Shown piece by piece: positions 49,493 through 59,595 of a stretch of 64,000 nt of DNA (positions within the stretch are counted from its first letter, which is position 1; each line of letters opens with the position of its first letter). The notes beneath the pieces are model-generated. The model was not told where the DNA came from. It did not search any database and saw only the letters and a program-made list of their open reading frames with translations. The stretch lies in the NCBI RefSeq assembly GCF_018802605.1, contig NZ_CP069161.1, forward strand, positions 1,364,001 through 1,428,000. Reading direction: 5' to 3'. The stretch is from Paludibacterium paludis. Lineage in GTDB: Bacteria > Pseudomonadota > Gammaproteobacteria > Burkholderiales > Chromobacteriaceae. The translations under genes and the position numbers were made by a program.

Positions 49493-52078
49493 GTGCTAGA
49501 AGCCTATCGTCAGCATGTCGCCGAGCGCGCAGCGCTCGGTGTCCCCCCCCTTCCGCTGAATGCCAAACAAACCGAAGACCTTGTCGAACTCCTGAAGAAC
49601 CCGCCAAAGGGCGAAGAAGCGTTCCTGGTCGACCTGATCACCCATCGCGTGCCGCCCGGAGTGGACGATGCGGCCAAGGTCAAGGCCTCCTTCCTTGCCG
49701 CCGTGGCCGAAGGGCAGGTCGCTTCGCCGCTGGTGTCCCGCGAGAAGGCCACCGAATTGCTCGGCACCATGCTTGGCGGTTACAACATCAAGCCGTTGAT
49801 CGACCTGCTCGACGACGCCGCTGTGGCGCCCATCGCCGCGGCCGGCCTGAAAAAAACCCTGCTGATGTTCGATGCCTTCCATGACGTGAAGGAAAAGATG
49901 GACAAGGGCAACGCGGTCGCGCGCGAAGTGGTCGAATCCTGGGCCAATGCCGAATGGTTCACCTCGCGCCCGGCCGTCGCCGACAAGATCACCGTCACCG
50001 TCTTCAAGGTGTCCGGCGAAACCAACACCGACGATCTGTCGCCCGCGCCCGACGCCTGGTCGCGCCCCGACATTCCGCTGCACGCGCTGGCCATGCTGAA
50101 GAACCCGCGCGAGGGCATCGTGCCGGACAATGCCGGTTCCGTCGGCCCGATCCGCCTGATCGAGGAATTGAAGGCCCGCGGCCATCTTGTCGCCTATGTT
50201 GGCGACGTGGTCGGCACGGGCTCCTCCCGCAAGTCCGCCACCAACTCGGTGATCTGGCACACCGGCGAGGACATTCCCTACGTACCGAACAAGCGCTTTG
50301 GCGGTGTGTGCCTTGGCGGCAAGATCGCGCCGATTTTCTTCAATACCCAGGAAGACTCGGGCGCGCTGCCGATCGAAGTCGACGTGAGCGCCCTGAACAT
50401 GGGCGATGTGGTCGACATCTATCCGTATGAAGGCAAGATCGTCAAGAACGGCGAAACCGTTTCGACCTTCAAGCTCAAGTCCGATGTGCTGTTCGATGAA
50501 GTCCGCGCCGGCGGCCGCATCAACCTGATCATCGGCCGCGGCCTGACCGGCAAGGCCCGCGAAGCGCTGGGCCTTCCCGCGTCCACCGAGTTCCGCCTGC
50601 CCAAGTCCCCGGCCGATTCCGGCAAGGGCTTCACGCTCGCCCAGAAGATGGTCGGCCGCGCCTGTGGCCTGCCCGAAGGCCGCGGTGTGCGTCCGGGAAC
50701 CTACTGCGAACCGAAAATGACCACGGTGGGGTCCCAGGACACGACCGGCCCGATGACCCGCGACGAACTGAAGGATCTGGCATGCCTCGGCTTCTCCGCC
50801 GATCTGGTGATGCAGTCCTTCTGTCACACGGCCGCGTATCCCAAGCCGGTCGACGTGAAAATGCACAAGGAACTGCCGGCCTTCATCGCGACCCGTGGCG
50901 GCGTTTCGCTGCGCCCAGGCGATGGCGTGATCCACAGCTGGCTGAACCGTCTCTTGCTGCCCGACACCGTGGGCACCGGCGGCGATTCCCACACCCGCTT
51001 CCCGATCGGCATTTCCTTCCCGGCCGGTTCCGGCCTCGTGGCTTTCGCTGCCGCGACCGGTGTGATGCCCCTTGACATGCCAGAGTCCGTGCTGGTGCGC
51101 TTCAAGGGCGAACTGCAGCCGGGCGTGACGTTGCGCGATCTGGTCAACGCCATCCCGCTTTACGCCATCAAGCAGGGGCTGCTGACCGTGGCCAAGGCCG
51201 GCAAGAAGAACATCTTCTCCGGCCGCATCCTCGAAATCGAAGGTCTGCCGGACCTGAAAGTCGAGCAGGCCTTCGAACTGACCGACGCGTCCGCCGAGCG
51301 TTCCGCCGCCGGCTGCGCGGTGCACCTGAACAAGGCGCCGATCGTCGAGTACATGCGCTCCAATATCACCTTGATGAAAGTGATGATCGCCGACGGTTAC
51401 CAGGATGCCCGCACCCTGGAACGCCGCATCAAGGCGATGGAGGAGTGGATCGCGAACGGTGAGCTCCTGAAGGCCGATGCCGATGCCGAGTACGCTGCCG
51501 TGATTGAAATCGATCTGGCGGACGTCAAGGAGCCGATCGTGGCTTGCCCCAATGACCCGGACGACGTGAAGTTCATGTCCGAAGTGGCCGGCACCAGGAT
51601 CGACGAAGTGTTCATCGGTTCGTGCATGACGAACATCGGTCATTTCCGCGCGGCGGGCAAGTTGCTGGAAGGCAAGGCCGATATCCCCGTCAAGCTGTGG
51701 GTGGCCCCGCCGACCAAGATGGACGCCAAACAACTGACCGAGGAAGGCTACTACGGCATCCTCGGCCGCGCCGGCGCCCGCATGGAAATGCCGGGTTGCT
51801 CGCTGTGCATGGGTAACCAGGCGCAGGTGCGTGAAGGCGCGACCGTGATGTCGACCTCGACCCGCAACTTCCCTAACCGTCTGGGCAAGAACACTTTCGT
51901 GTACCTCGGTTCGGCGGAGCTGGCCGCGATCTGCTCGAAGCTCGGCAAGATCCCGACTGTCGAGGAGTATCGCGCCAATATCGGCATCATCAACGAGAAG
52001 GCCGGCGAAGTTTACCGCTACATGAACTTCGACCAGATCGAGGACTACGCGAAGGAAGCCGGCGCGGTCAAGGCGTGA
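49493..52078 (+). CDS. acnB: Aconitate hydratase B
   Basis: 861 residues, close to E. coli AcnB (865), interconverting citrate and isocitrate in the TCA cycle. The start is a GTG behind GAGGATGAAG, giving the usual [17 protein letters not shown]-terminus. The order is a HEAT-like domain, the swivelling domain ([30 protein letters not shown]), and the catalytic core with iron-sulfur cysteines in [12 protein letters not shown] and [15 protein letters not shown] terminator follows. Confidence 0.97.
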   Translation: MLEAYRQHVAERAALGVPPLPLNAKQTEDLVELLKNPPKGEEAFLVDLITHRVPPGVDDAAKVKASFLAAVAEGQVASPLVSREKATELLGTMLGGYNIKPLIDLLDDAAVAPIAAAGLKKTLLMFDAFHDVKEKMDKGNAVAREVVESWANAEWFTSRPAVADKITVTVFKVSGETNTDDLSPAPDAWSRPDIPLHALAMLKNPREGIVPDNAGSVGPIRLIEELKARGHLVAYVGDVVGTGSSRKSATNSVIWHTGEDIPYVPNKRFGGVCLGGKIAPIFFNTQEDSGALPIEVDVSALNMGDVVDIYPYEGKIVKNGETVSTFKLKSDVLFDEVRAGGRINLIIGRGLTGKAREALGLPASTEFRLPKSPADSGKGFTLAQKMVGRACGLPEGRGVRPGTYCEPKMTTVGSQDTTGPMTRDELKDLACLGFSADLVMQSFCHTAAYPKPVDVKMHKELPAFIATRGGVSLRPGDGVIHSWLNRLLLPDTVGTGGDSHTRFPIGISFPAGSGLVAFAAATGVMPLDMPESVLVRFKGELQPGVTLRDLVNAIPLYAIKQGLLTVAKAGKKNIFSGRILEIEGLPDLKVEQAFELTDASAERSAAGCAVHLNKAPIVEYMRSNITLMKVMIADGYQDARTLERRIKAMEEWIANGELLKADADAEYAAVIEIDLADVKEPIVACPNDPDDVKFMSEVAGTRIDEVFIGSCMTNIGHFRAAGKLLEGKADIPVKLWVAPPTKMDAKQLTEEGYYGILGRAGARMEMPGCSLCMGNQAQVREGATVMSTSTRNFPNRLGKNTFVYLGSAELAAICSKLGKIPTVEEYRANIGIINEKAGEVYRYMNFDQIEDYAKEAGAVKA

Positions 52079-52152
52079 TGACGGAGTCCTCTGTCGGCTG
52101 AGGCGCCGGGGGCGCGGAAACCCCGATTCCCGAAGCGCGAGAGCGGCCAATG

Positions 52153-52196
52153 AAACACCCCGAAAAACGGACGCCTGTCCGGACTTCGGGGTGTTT
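52153..52196 (+). terminator. Intrinsic terminator after acnB
   Basis: A 12-bp stem, AAACACCCCGAA with TTCGGGGTGTTT, encloses a 20-base segment that holds its own CGGAC-type hairpin. It is T-rich on the plus strand and also A/T-flanked for the convergent amidase. Confidence 0.85.
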
Positions 52197-52246
52197 TGTT
52201 TGTGCGGCCACCCGCTCGACGGGCGCCGAGCGGCAGGCCTCACTCG

Positions 52247-53008
52247 TCAGGCATAACGGGCATTGAGCGCGTACAGGATGGCGCAGGTTTCGGCGTCCAT
52301 TGTCCCGTCGTAACCGGAGGGGCGGAAATGCATTTGAAAGGCCCTGACCAGTTTGCGGTAGTCGCCATCGTTCGCCGGCGAGAGGTAGCCGTAGCGCTTG
52401 AATGCGTTGACGATCTCGCTGCGGTCGGGAAGTGTCGTTGCGAAACGCGCGCGGAAGTCTTCCTTGACGCTTGAGTCATACCACGCGCCGATGCCGGACT
52501 GATGGAGTGCCTGCCAGGGGAATTTCGGACCTGGGTCGCTTTTCCGGGTGTAGGCGATATCGGCATGGCCCACGATGTTTTTCGGCGAGATGTCCGGGTA
52601 GCGCATCAGGATATTGCCGAGCAGATCCTTGAGCAGCGCGATTTGCTCGTCCTCATAGTCCGGAAACGTGATGGAGCCCCTCTCGTCGCGCGCCAGATTG
52701 ACGATTTCGATGCCAATGGAGGTGTCGTTGAGATTGTCCCGGCCGGCCCAGTGGCTGACTCCCGCGTGCCAGGCGCGATCCGCTTCGTCGACAAGATTGA
52801 AGATTTGCGCAGTGGTGAAGCCCGCATCCCGGTATGTGGTATCGGACAGGGCGGGAATGAGGTAATGGGCGCCGACTTGCTGCCGGGTCAGTGTGACGGT
52901 CGATGCGGCAAAATCCATCGCCGTATAGTGCAGCACCAAAAAGCGCACGCGTTTACCGTAACCGGTAGTTGTGCGATAAGCCGTGTAATTGATTTTGCTT
53001 GAGGACAT
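52247..53008 (-). CDS. AmpD/AmiD-like N-acetylmuramoyl-L-alanine amidase without signal peptide
   Basis: 253 residues. Amidase_2 zinc ligands are His27 (FLVLHYTA), His148 (IVGHADIAYTR) and Asp158 (KSDPGPKF), with spacing like AmpD; Glu101 (IGIEIVN) is in the active site. The C-terminal 65 residues form a helical peptidoglycan-binding-like region (KRYGYLSPANDGDYRKLVRAF), as in AmiD. Unlike AmiD there is no lipoprotein signal, so it is either cytoplasmic (AmpD-like recycling) or exported another way. AGGAGG precedes the ATG. Confidence 0.88.
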   Translation of the reverse strand: MSSSKINYTAYRTTTGYGKRVRFLVLHYTAMDFAASTVTLTRQQVGAHYLIPALSDTTYRDAGFTTAQIFNLVDEADRAWHAGVSHWAGRDNLNDTSIGIEIVNLARDERGSITFPDYEDEQIALLKDLLGNILMRYPDISPKNIVGHADIAYTRKSDPGPKFPWQALHQSGIGAWYDSSVKEDFRARFATTLPDRSEIVNAFKRYGYLSPANDGDYRKLVRAFQMHFRPSGYDGTMDAETCAILYALNARYA

Positions 53009-53341
53009 TGCATGCCTCCTGAGCTGGTTTCGGTGAAGATCCCCGGCAGTGGTTAACCGCGTCCGGGTGCTGCATGGACGGAAGATGGCCCTGACCGGTT
53101 CTGCGGCATTGCGGTTACCGACGAAAAACAGGCGCTTCCGCCATCGCCGGCAGTTTTATCGGTGCGCCAGACACGGCGAAGCGGTGCGGGGGAGGGGAAA
53201 GATTCTTCTTTCGCTAAAACGGCCGGACAAGCGGCGATGCGATCGTGGGGTAAAACGGGTTACAATGCCAAGTCGAGCTAAACCCGTCGCCGCAGTCACG
53301 GCGCGGATGTTTTTCCTCATGCTTTTCTGGGTGGCGTTATT
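53009..53341. other. 333-base region between divergent amidase and ftsK
   Basis: There is a TACAAT box at 53261-53266 without a good -35. It is flanked by an ACGGGTT/AACCCGT inverted repeat (53255-53261 and 53281-53287). A 12-codon frame ATG 53309 to TGA 53345 ends in a TTGA overlap with ftsK. I see no other gene. Confidence 0.45.
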
Positions 53342-56275
53342 TTGATTGTCCTGGTTGTCATGTTTCTGCTGCTGGTTGCGGCAGGCGGTGTTGTCTGGGC
53401 CGCGCGCAACGGCCGATTGCCCGATCCTCTGGCCGAGAAGGTGAATCGTTGGCTGACCCTGTCCTGGTGGTTCGAACCGGTTCGCAAGGAGCAATGGGAG
53501 GGACCCATGCTCAACGATACGTTGAACCTTGGCCCTGAACCCGGGGCGGCGTTCGAGCCGTCTTCCCCTTTGGCCCAGGTGGCCGGTCCGGACGCGTCTT
53601 CGGACGAAATCTCCATGGAACGTCCGGCCGCCGGAAATGACGGCGTGCCGGTGATCGATCTTGCCGATGTCGCCAAGGCCTTGACCGAGCGTCAGCGCAG
53701 GATGGCATCCGCCGAGCTTGCCGATGGCGGTGAACTGCCGGTGATCGGCAGGGATGACCTGGGGCAGCCGCCGCCGCTGCGCCAGCCGCGGCGCAAGGCG
53801 CCGAGCCTTGGTCCGGAGCGTGTGCTGCCGGTGATTGGCAAGGACGACCTCGGCCAGTTGCCTGTGCGGGAGGGGGAGCGCCATCGTCCACCCAGCGCGC
53901 CGCGCGAATTGCCCCTGATCGATCATGAGGAGCTGGAGCGTAATCTCAAGGCTCGCGGACGCGTCCTGCCGTCTTCGCCGGCGCCGCAGGCGCATGACGA
54001 CCCGGAATTGCCGATGATCGATCCGGATGAGGTTCGTGCCAATTTGCGCATGATTCATGGCGACCGCCTGCAAAAGCGCGACCCCTTGCCCGCGCGAAGC
54101 GCGCCGGTCCCCGAGCCTGCCGCTGCGCCGCTGCGCCGCATGACCAACCCCGTGCGCAGCGTACCCTCGGGGTCTTCGCACCCCGCGCAGATTTCGCCCG
54201 ACGATATCGATGAAACGCCGGAAAGCGACTGGAGCCTCACGCGCGATTATCTGGCCGCGATGCATCGCAGGACGGCGGAGACCACGCCGGCGCAGGCGCG
54301 TCCTTCCACGCCGCCGGCCACGGTGACGCCGGTCTCCGTCCCGGTTCCGGTGATTCATCCCGAACCCCCCGCCGCCGTCGGTGGCGCAATGGCGCCCGCT
54401 GCGCACGAATCGGCCGAGCCGTTCGCGCCGTCCGTTCGGTCCGGACTTCAGGACGGCGTGCCCGTCATTCATGCCGTGCCGGATACCAGCGAGCGCGAGC
54501 CGCGGCCGCCGGCTCGCGAAACCGCAATGAACCGGCCCGTGCCGGCCGGCCCCGGGACAATGCCCGTGGCGGCGTCGGAGGCATCCGGTTGCCCGCCAAC
54601 CAATCCCGGGCCCGAGCCGGTTGTCGTCTCCATGGTCGAGTCCGGAACACCCGCCTTGCACTGGCGGGAGGATGCTCCGGATGCCGGCGGCGCGCAGGCC
54701 CGGGCCGGCGAGCCTCAAAACCTTGCGGCCATGGCATCCGGCGGGACGGAGGGTGTCGCCGCGCCGGCCAGGCCGCCGGTGGTTTACGGCGAGGCGTGCC
54801 TGCCTTCGCTCGAACTGCTGCGGCCCGCCGAATCCGAAGCCGAAACGGTCAGCGAGGAAATGCTTCTCGAGCGCGGCATCCTGATCGAGGAAAAGCTGTC
54901 CGAGTTCAAGGTCAAGGTCAGTGTGGTCGATGCCTGCGCCGGACCTGTGATCACCCGTTTCGAAGTCGAGCCGGCCGTCGGCGTGCGCGGCAGCCAGGTC
55001 GTCAACCTTGTCAAGGATCTGTCGCGGGCGCTGGGGCTCGCCTCCATCCGCGTGGTGGAGACCATCCCCGGCAAAACCTGCATGGGCCTGGAATTGCCCA
55101 ATCCGCGCCGGCAAATGATCCGTTTGTCGGAAATCCTGTCATCGGACGCTTTCCTGTCGCATCCATCGCATCTGGCGATGGCGTTGGGCAAAGACATCAC
55201 CGGCCAGCCGGTGGTCATGGATCTGGCGCGCGCGCCGCATCTGTTGGTCGCCGGCACCACCGGTTCGGGCAAGTCGGTGGGGGTCAATGCCATGATCCTC
55301 TCCATTCTGTACAAGGCGACGCCGGAAGACGCGCGCTTCATCATGATCGACCCGAAAATGCTCGAGCTGTCGGTCTACAACGATATTCCGCATCTGCTGG
55401 CGCCGGTGGTCACCGACATGAAGCTGGCGGCCAATGCCCTTAACTGGTGTGTCGGCGAAATGGAGCGCCGCTACCGGCTGATGAGCGCGCTCGGGGTGCG
55501 CAATCTGGCCGGTTACAACGAAAAGATCCGCGAAGCGGAGGCGTCGGGCGCGCGTCTGACCAATCCGTTCAGCCTGACGCCCGAGACGCCGGAGCCGCTC
55601 GCCACCTTGCCGTTCATTGTGGTGGTGGTCGACGAGTTCGCCGATCTGATGATGGTTTCCGGCAAAAAAATCGAAGAGTTGATCGCGCGGCTCGCGCAAA
55701 AGGCGCGCGCGGCCGGCATACACCTGATCCTGGCCACGCAGCGGCCGTCGGTGGATGTCATCACCGGCCTGATCAAGGCCAATATTCCGACGCGTATCGC
55801 GTTTCAGGTGTCGTCCAAGGTGGACAGCCGCACCATTCTCGACCAGATGGGCGCCGAGACCCTGCTCGGTCAGGGCGACATGTTGTACCTGCCGCCGGGC
55901 ACCGGCTATCCGCAGCGGGTGCATGGCGCGTTTGTGGCCGACGAAGAGGTGCACGGCGTTGTCGAGTATCTCAAGGCGTTCGGCGAACCCGACTACGTGG
56001 AGGGACTGCTCACCGGCGAGGCCGAGGCCGACGAGGAGGGCGCCCAGGCGGCGAAAGCCGCCCAGGGGCCGGAAAGCGATCCCTTGTACGATGAGGCGGT
56101 GGAAATCGTCATGCGTACCCGCAAGGCATCGATTTCGTCGGTGCAGCGCCACCTTCGCATCGGTTATAACCGCGCGGCCCGGTTGATCGAGGAAATGGAA
56201 GCCGCCGGGCTGGTCAGCGCGATGGAAAGCAACGGTAACCGCACCGTGCTCGTTCCGGGGCGGGATTTTTCCTGA
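53342..56275 (+). CDS. ftsK: FtsK/SpoIIIE-type DNA translocase with single N-terminal TM
   Basis: 977 residues from a TTG overlapping the stop of a tiny upstream frame (TTGA); an ATG at 53360 is the alternative. One transmembrane helix (about 2-21) replaces the usual four. A long acidic/proline linker (about 50-500) has repeats of a P-V-I-x-x-D-x-L motif. Then follow the alpha/beta motor with Walker [14 protein letters not shown], Walker [12 protein letters not shown] and [20 protein letters not shown], and the C-terminal winged-helix gamma domain ([20 protein letters not shown]). It pumps DNA during chromosome dimer resolution. Confidence 0.9.
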   Translation: MIVLVVMFLLLVAAGGVVWAARNGRLPDPLAEKVNRWLTLSWWFEPVRKEQWEGPMLNDTLNLGPEPGAAFEPSSPLAQVAGPDASSDEISMERPAAGNDGVPVIDLADVAKALTERQRRMASAELADGGELPVIGRDDLGQPPPLRQPRRKAPSLGPERVLPVIGKDDLGQLPVREGERHRPPSAPRELPLIDHEELERNLKARGRVLPSSPAPQAHDDPELPMIDPDEVRANLRMIHGDRLQKRDPLPARSAPVPEPAAAPLRRMTNPVRSVPSGSSHPAQISPDDIDETPESDWSLTRDYLAAMHRRTAETTPAQARPSTPPATVTPVSVPVPVIHPEPPAAVGGAMAPAAHESAEPFAPSVRSGLQDGVPVIHAVPDTSEREPRPPARETAMNRPVPAGPGTMPVAASEASGCPPTNPGPEPVVVSMVESGTPALHWREDAPDAGGAQARAGEPQNLAAMASGGTEGVAAPARPPVVYGEACLPSLELLRPAESEAETVSEEMLLERGILIEEKLSEFKVKVSVVDACAGPVITRFEVEPAVGVRGSQVVNLVKDLSRALGLASIRVVETIPGKTCMGLELPNPRRQMIRLSEILSSDAFLSHPSHLAMALGKDITGQPVVMDLARAPHLLVAGTTGSGKSVGVNAMILSILYKATPEDARFIMIDPKMLELSVYNDIPHLLAPVVTDMKLAANALNWCVGEMERRYRLMSALGVRNLAGYNEKIREAEASGARLTNPFSLTPETPEPLATLPFIVVVVDEFADLMMVSGKKIEELIARLAQKARAAGIHLILATQRPSVDVITGLIKANIPTRIAFQVSSKVDSRTILDQMGAETLLGQGDMLYLPPGTGYPQRVHGAFVADEEVHGVVEYLKAFGEPDYVEGLLTGEAEADEEGAQAAKAAQGPESDPLYDEAVEIVMRTRKASISSVQRHLRIGYNRAARLIEEMEAAGLVSAMESNGNRTVLVPGRDFS

Positions 56276-56287
56276 GGAGACGCGCTC

Positions 56288-56623
56288 ATGAGCGCCATGC
56301 TGGACAATCTGCTCAAACTGATCGACGGACCCCGTGACGGATCCCTGTTGCGTTATGGCATTGCCAACGAGCTTGTGAGGCTTGAGCGGTTCGCCGAGGC
56401 GGTCCCTCATCTGGAACACGCCATCGCGAGCCAGCCCGATTACTCGGCCGCCTACAAGCTGCTGGGCAAGGCGAGGCTGTCGGCGGGCGACGAAGAGGGC
56501 GCCCGCGATGCTTGGCGGCGCGGCATCGGCGTCGCCATGGACAAGGGCGACGTGCAGGCCGCGCGGGAAATGACGGTGTTCGCCCGCCGCCTGGACAAGC
56601 GCCGCGATACCCCGCAGGGTTGA
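56288..56623 (+). CDS. Small TPR-repeat protein
   Basis: 111 residues, with GAGGAGA ribosome site 12 bases after ftsK. Two to three TPR-like helical pairs are visible (YGIANELVRLERFAEAVPHL, AIASQPDYSAAYKLLGKARL), followed by a basic tail (ARRLDKRR). It is likely a protein-interaction adaptor. Function is unknown. Confidence 0.8.
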   Translation: MSAMLDNLLKLIDGPRDGSLLRYGIANELVRLERFAEAVPHLEHAIASQPDYSAAYKLLGKARLSAGDEEGARDAWRRGIGVAMDKGDVQAAREMTVFARRLDKRRDTPQG

Positions 56624-56642
56624 GGGCTAAGCGGGGGCGGCG

Positions 56643-57695
56643 TCAGCCAAGCCGGCGGGTCTGTCCCGGCCGCAGTACGTAAAACTCGTTCTCGCCGATG
56701 CCGGCCGCCGCGCGCGCCCGCGCCAGTTCCCGTGGCGGCTCATCGAGGGATTCATCGGTTAGCTCGAAGGTCCCCCAGTGGATGCCCAGGCTTTCGCGCG
56801 AGCGCAGCCGGCGGTGGATGTCCACCGCTTCGAACGGGTTGATATGCTGGTTTTTCATGAACCAGCGTGGCTCGTAGGCGCCGATGCCCAGCGCGCAGAA
56901 ATCGAAAGGGGCGAAGCGGGCGGCGATGTCGTCTATGTCGCGCGAGTCGCCCAGATCCCCGGAAAAGAACGCTCTCCAATCCCTGTCGCCGATGATCCAG
57001 CCGCCCCAGAGCGTGGCGTTGCGGTCGAACGGTGTGCGAGCGCTCCAGTGTTGCACCGGAACAAAGGTCAGTGCCACCTCTCCGATCGCGGCCGACTCCC
57101 ACCAGTCCAGGGCAATGATGTGATCGGCCGGCAGGAGCGGCAGATTGGCGCGAAACCAGGCATCCATGCCCAGCGGCACGAAAAACCGCGGCGGACCGTC
57201 TTTCTGGGCGGCGAGCCGGCGAACGCTGGCGCGGTCGAGGTGGTCGTAGTGATTGTGCGACAACAGCACCGCATTGATGTGCGGCAGCGCATCCAGCGCA
57301 ACGCCCGGAGGCTGGTGTCGCCTGGGGCCGGCGAACGGCAGTGGTGAACACCGCTCGGAAAACACCGGATCGGTGAGCAGATTGAGCCCGGCGGTCTGCC
57401 ACAGCAGAGTGACATGGCCGATGAAGGTCACGGCGCGCTCGCCGCGGTTCGCCTGAAGAAAACCGAGATCGGCGGGCAGGCAGGACAGGTCGTCGAGTGG
57501 CGGTTTGGGCAGGCCCGCCGCTTTGCGTTCGCGCCGCCAGCGGGCCAGATCGCCCGGTCCGGGTCCTCCGTGAGGGTAGTTGTTGCGAAAGCCGGACGGT
57601 GTGTGATGGCCCCGGTCAGGGTTGTAATGGACATTGCGGTGCGGATTGCCTGTCAGCCATTCGGTCAGTGCCGCCAGTCCGTTGCGTAGCGCCAT
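56643..57695 (-). CDS. Metallo-beta-lactamase-fold hydrolase (NAPE-PLD/RomA-like)
   Basis: 350 residues. The HxHxDH motif SHNHYDHLD, TFIGHVT, FFSGDLGDSRD and the late LGIHWGTFEL define the group. RomA/NAPE-PLD relatives hydrolyse phospholipids or act on membrane components; the substrate here is unknown. AGGAG precedes the ATG at 57695. It converges with the TPR gene. Confidence 0.88.
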   Translation of the reverse strand: MALRNGLAALTEWLTGNPHRNVHYNPDRGHHTPSGFRNNYPHGGPGPGDLARWRRERKAAGLPKPPLDDLSCLPADLGFLQANRGERAVTFIGHVTLLWQTAGLNLLTDPVFSERCSPLPFAGPRRHQPPGVALDALPHINAVLLSHNHYDHLDRASVRRLAAQKDGPPRFFVPLGMDAWFRANLPLLPADHIIALDWWESAAIGEVALTFVPVQHWSARTPFDRNATLWGGWIIGDRDWRAFFSGDLGDSRDIDDIAARFAPFDFCALGIGAYEPRWFMKNQHINPFEAVDIHRRLRSRESLGIHWGTFELTDESLDEPPRELARARAAAGIGENEFYVLRPGQTRRLG

Positions 57696-57836
57696 ATCGT
57701 CTCCTGTTCAACTGACCTGCCACGCTAGCGTATTCATCGGCGCGAGGCAATCGGTTCGCCGCGGCGGGATGCCCGCCGGCTGTTTCGGGGGCGGGAATGC
57801 GGTATCCTGCCCGGTACGCTTCACAGGGAAAAAACC

Positions 57837-58157
57837 ATGTTCAGAAAACTGAAGGACAAGGGTACCAGCAAGGCCCTCGCATTGTGGCTGGAGGGCCGGC
57901 TGGCGCGCTACGGCGAGCTGGTCGACCTCGATATCGATAGCCGAGAGCGCCGGGCCAGTCTGGTACTGCGCCCTCTGGGCGAAGCGGGCGAGGTGGTGTT
58001 CACCGTAACGCGCTACGAAATCAGGCGGGACGACAGCGAGTGCCGGCTGGTCGTTTGCGCCGTGGACAGCACCCGGCCGTGGCTTGCCAATCTGGCCGAG
58101 GACTGGCTCGTCGGGCGCGAGTTCGCCATTCCCCCGCTTGCCGCCCTGGCCCTGTGA
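57837..58157 (+). CDS. Conserved hypothetical protein
   Basis: 106 residues, CAGGG ribosome site. There is no signal peptide. The sequence is a compact alpha/beta protein with strands such as RASLVLRPLG and EVVFTVTRYEI. I do not recognise a family. It converges with dbpA with one base between the stops. Confidence 0.6.
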   Translation: MFRKLKDKGTSKALALWLEGRLARYGELVDLDIDSRERRASLVLRPLGEAGEVVFTVTRYEIRRDDSECRLVVCAVDSTRPWLANLAEDWLVGREFAIPPLAALAL

Positions 58158-58158
58158 A

Positions 58159-59538
58159 TCAGTCGATCAGGCGCATCTTGACGTTTTTGCCCTTGATCTT
58201 GCCCGCCAGGCGGCCGATGACGCGCGGGGCAACGCGGCGGTCGATCGCGACGTAGCTGGCGAAATCGAAGACATTGATCTTGCCGACTTCTTCGGCTTTG
58301 AGTCCGCCGTCGCCGGTGAGGGCGCCGAGAATGTCGCCGGGACGGAGCTTTTCCTTGCGGCCGGCATTGATGTTGAGCGTGATCATCGGCGGCACGAGCC
58401 GGGCGTCCGGCGCGGGCGCGAATTCGCTGGTGTCGCGCCAGACGACTTTGTTTTCCTGATAGGACTCAATGAGTTTGACCCATTTCAGATCGGCATCGGC
58501 GGCCAGGGTGACAGCCAGTCCTTTCTGTTCGCCGCGTCCGGTTCGGCCGATGCGGTGCACGTGGATTTCCTGATCGCGCGACACGTCGACATTGAGCACC
58601 AGATCGAGCTCCTTGATATCCAGACCCCGCGCGGCGACATCGGTCGCCACCAGTACCGAACAGCTGCGATTGGCGAACTGCAGCAGGATTTCGTCACGGT
58701 CGCGCTGTTCGAGATCCCCGTAGAGGGCGAGCACCGAAATGCCTCGTTCCCGAAGCGCGTCGGCCAGCTCCCGGCAGTGAATCTTGGTGTTGCAAAATGC
58801 CAGCGTCGAAGTCGGGCGCAGGTGGAGCAGCAGATCGGCGACGGTTTCGTTGCGGCGCCCGGCATCGACTTTATAGAACCGTTGTTCGATCTTGTCCGGA
58901 TTGTGCAGGGACTCGACCCGGATCTCGACCGGCCTGATCAGCAGCGGGGCGGCCAGCCGTTTGATCGAATCCGGGTATGTCGCGGAAAACAGCAGGGTCT
59001 GGCGCCGTTTCGGGCAGGCCCGCGCGATGTTTTCGATATCGTCGTAAAACCCCATGTCAACCATGCGGTCGGCTTCGTCCAGCACCAGGATTTTCACGGT
59101 GGACAGATCGAGCGTGCCTTTGCCCAGATGGTCGCGGATGCGCCCGGGGGTGCCGACCACGATATGCGCGCCGTGCTCCAGCGAACCGATCTGCGGACCC
59201 ATCGGCACGCCTCCGCACAGTGTCAGCACCTTGATGTTGTCCATGTAGCGCGCGAGGCGGCGCAGTTCCTTGGCAACCTGATCGGCAAGCTCCCGGGTCG
59301 GGCACATCACAAGGCCCTGCACGGCGAACCAGCGCGGGTTGAGGGCATGCAGGACACCCAGGCCGAACGCGGCGGTTTTGCCGCTGCCGGTTTTGGCCTG
59401 GGCGATCAGGTCGCGGCCTTCCAGCGCGGCGGGCAGGCTGGCCGCCTGAATCGGCGTCATCTCCAGATAGTCCAGCGAGGCGAGGTTGGCCAGGCAGTCG
59501 TCGCTCAGGGGCAGCGAGGCAAAATCTTTCGTGTTCAC
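58159..59538 (-). CDS. dbpA: ATP-dependent RNA helicase DbpA
   Basis: 459 residues, GTG start. DEAD-box motifs are QAKTGSGKT, PTRELADQV, DEADRMVDMGF, SAT and HRIGRTGRG. The last about 75 residues form the DbpA RNA-binding domain (ITLNINAGRKEKLRPGDILG, FASYVAIDRRVAPRVIGRL), which targets 23S rRNA helix 92. The ribosome site is weak. Confidence 0.93.
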   Translation of the reverse strand: MNTKDFASLPLSDDCLANLASLDYLEMTPIQAASLPAALEGRDLIAQAKTGSGKTAAFGLGVLHALNPRWFAVQGLVMCPTRELADQVAKELRRLARYMDNIKVLTLCGGVPMGPQIGSLEHGAHIVVGTPGRIRDHLGKGTLDLSTVKILVLDEADRMVDMGFYDDIENIARACPKRRQTLLFSATYPDSIKRLAAPLLIRPVEIRVESLHNPDKIEQRFYKVDAGRRNETVADLLLHLRPTSTLAFCNTKIHCRELADALRERGISVLALYGDLEQRDRDEILLQFANRSCSVLVATDVAARGLDIKELDLVLNVDVSRDQEIHVHRIGRTGRGEQKGLAVTLAADADLKWVKLIESYQENKVVWRDTSEFAPAPDARLVPPMITLNINAGRKEKLRPGDILGALTGDGGLKAEEVGKINVFDFASYVAIDRRVAPRVIGRLAGKIKGKNVKMRLID

Positions 59539-59595
59539 AATGACTTGGTGTCCATTTCAAAGGGCGCACAGTGTATCACAGGCCGGGCGCGGGGC

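Noticed and set aside
49496..52243. Very long open frame antisense to acnB
   Set aside because: It mirrors acnB codon structure in a GC-rich genome. There is no ribosome site or recognisable domain, and the sense gene is unambiguous.
53309..53345. Twelve-codon ATG frame before ftsK as a gene
   Set aside because: Too short and without a clear ribosome site. Kept only as part of the ftsK start question.
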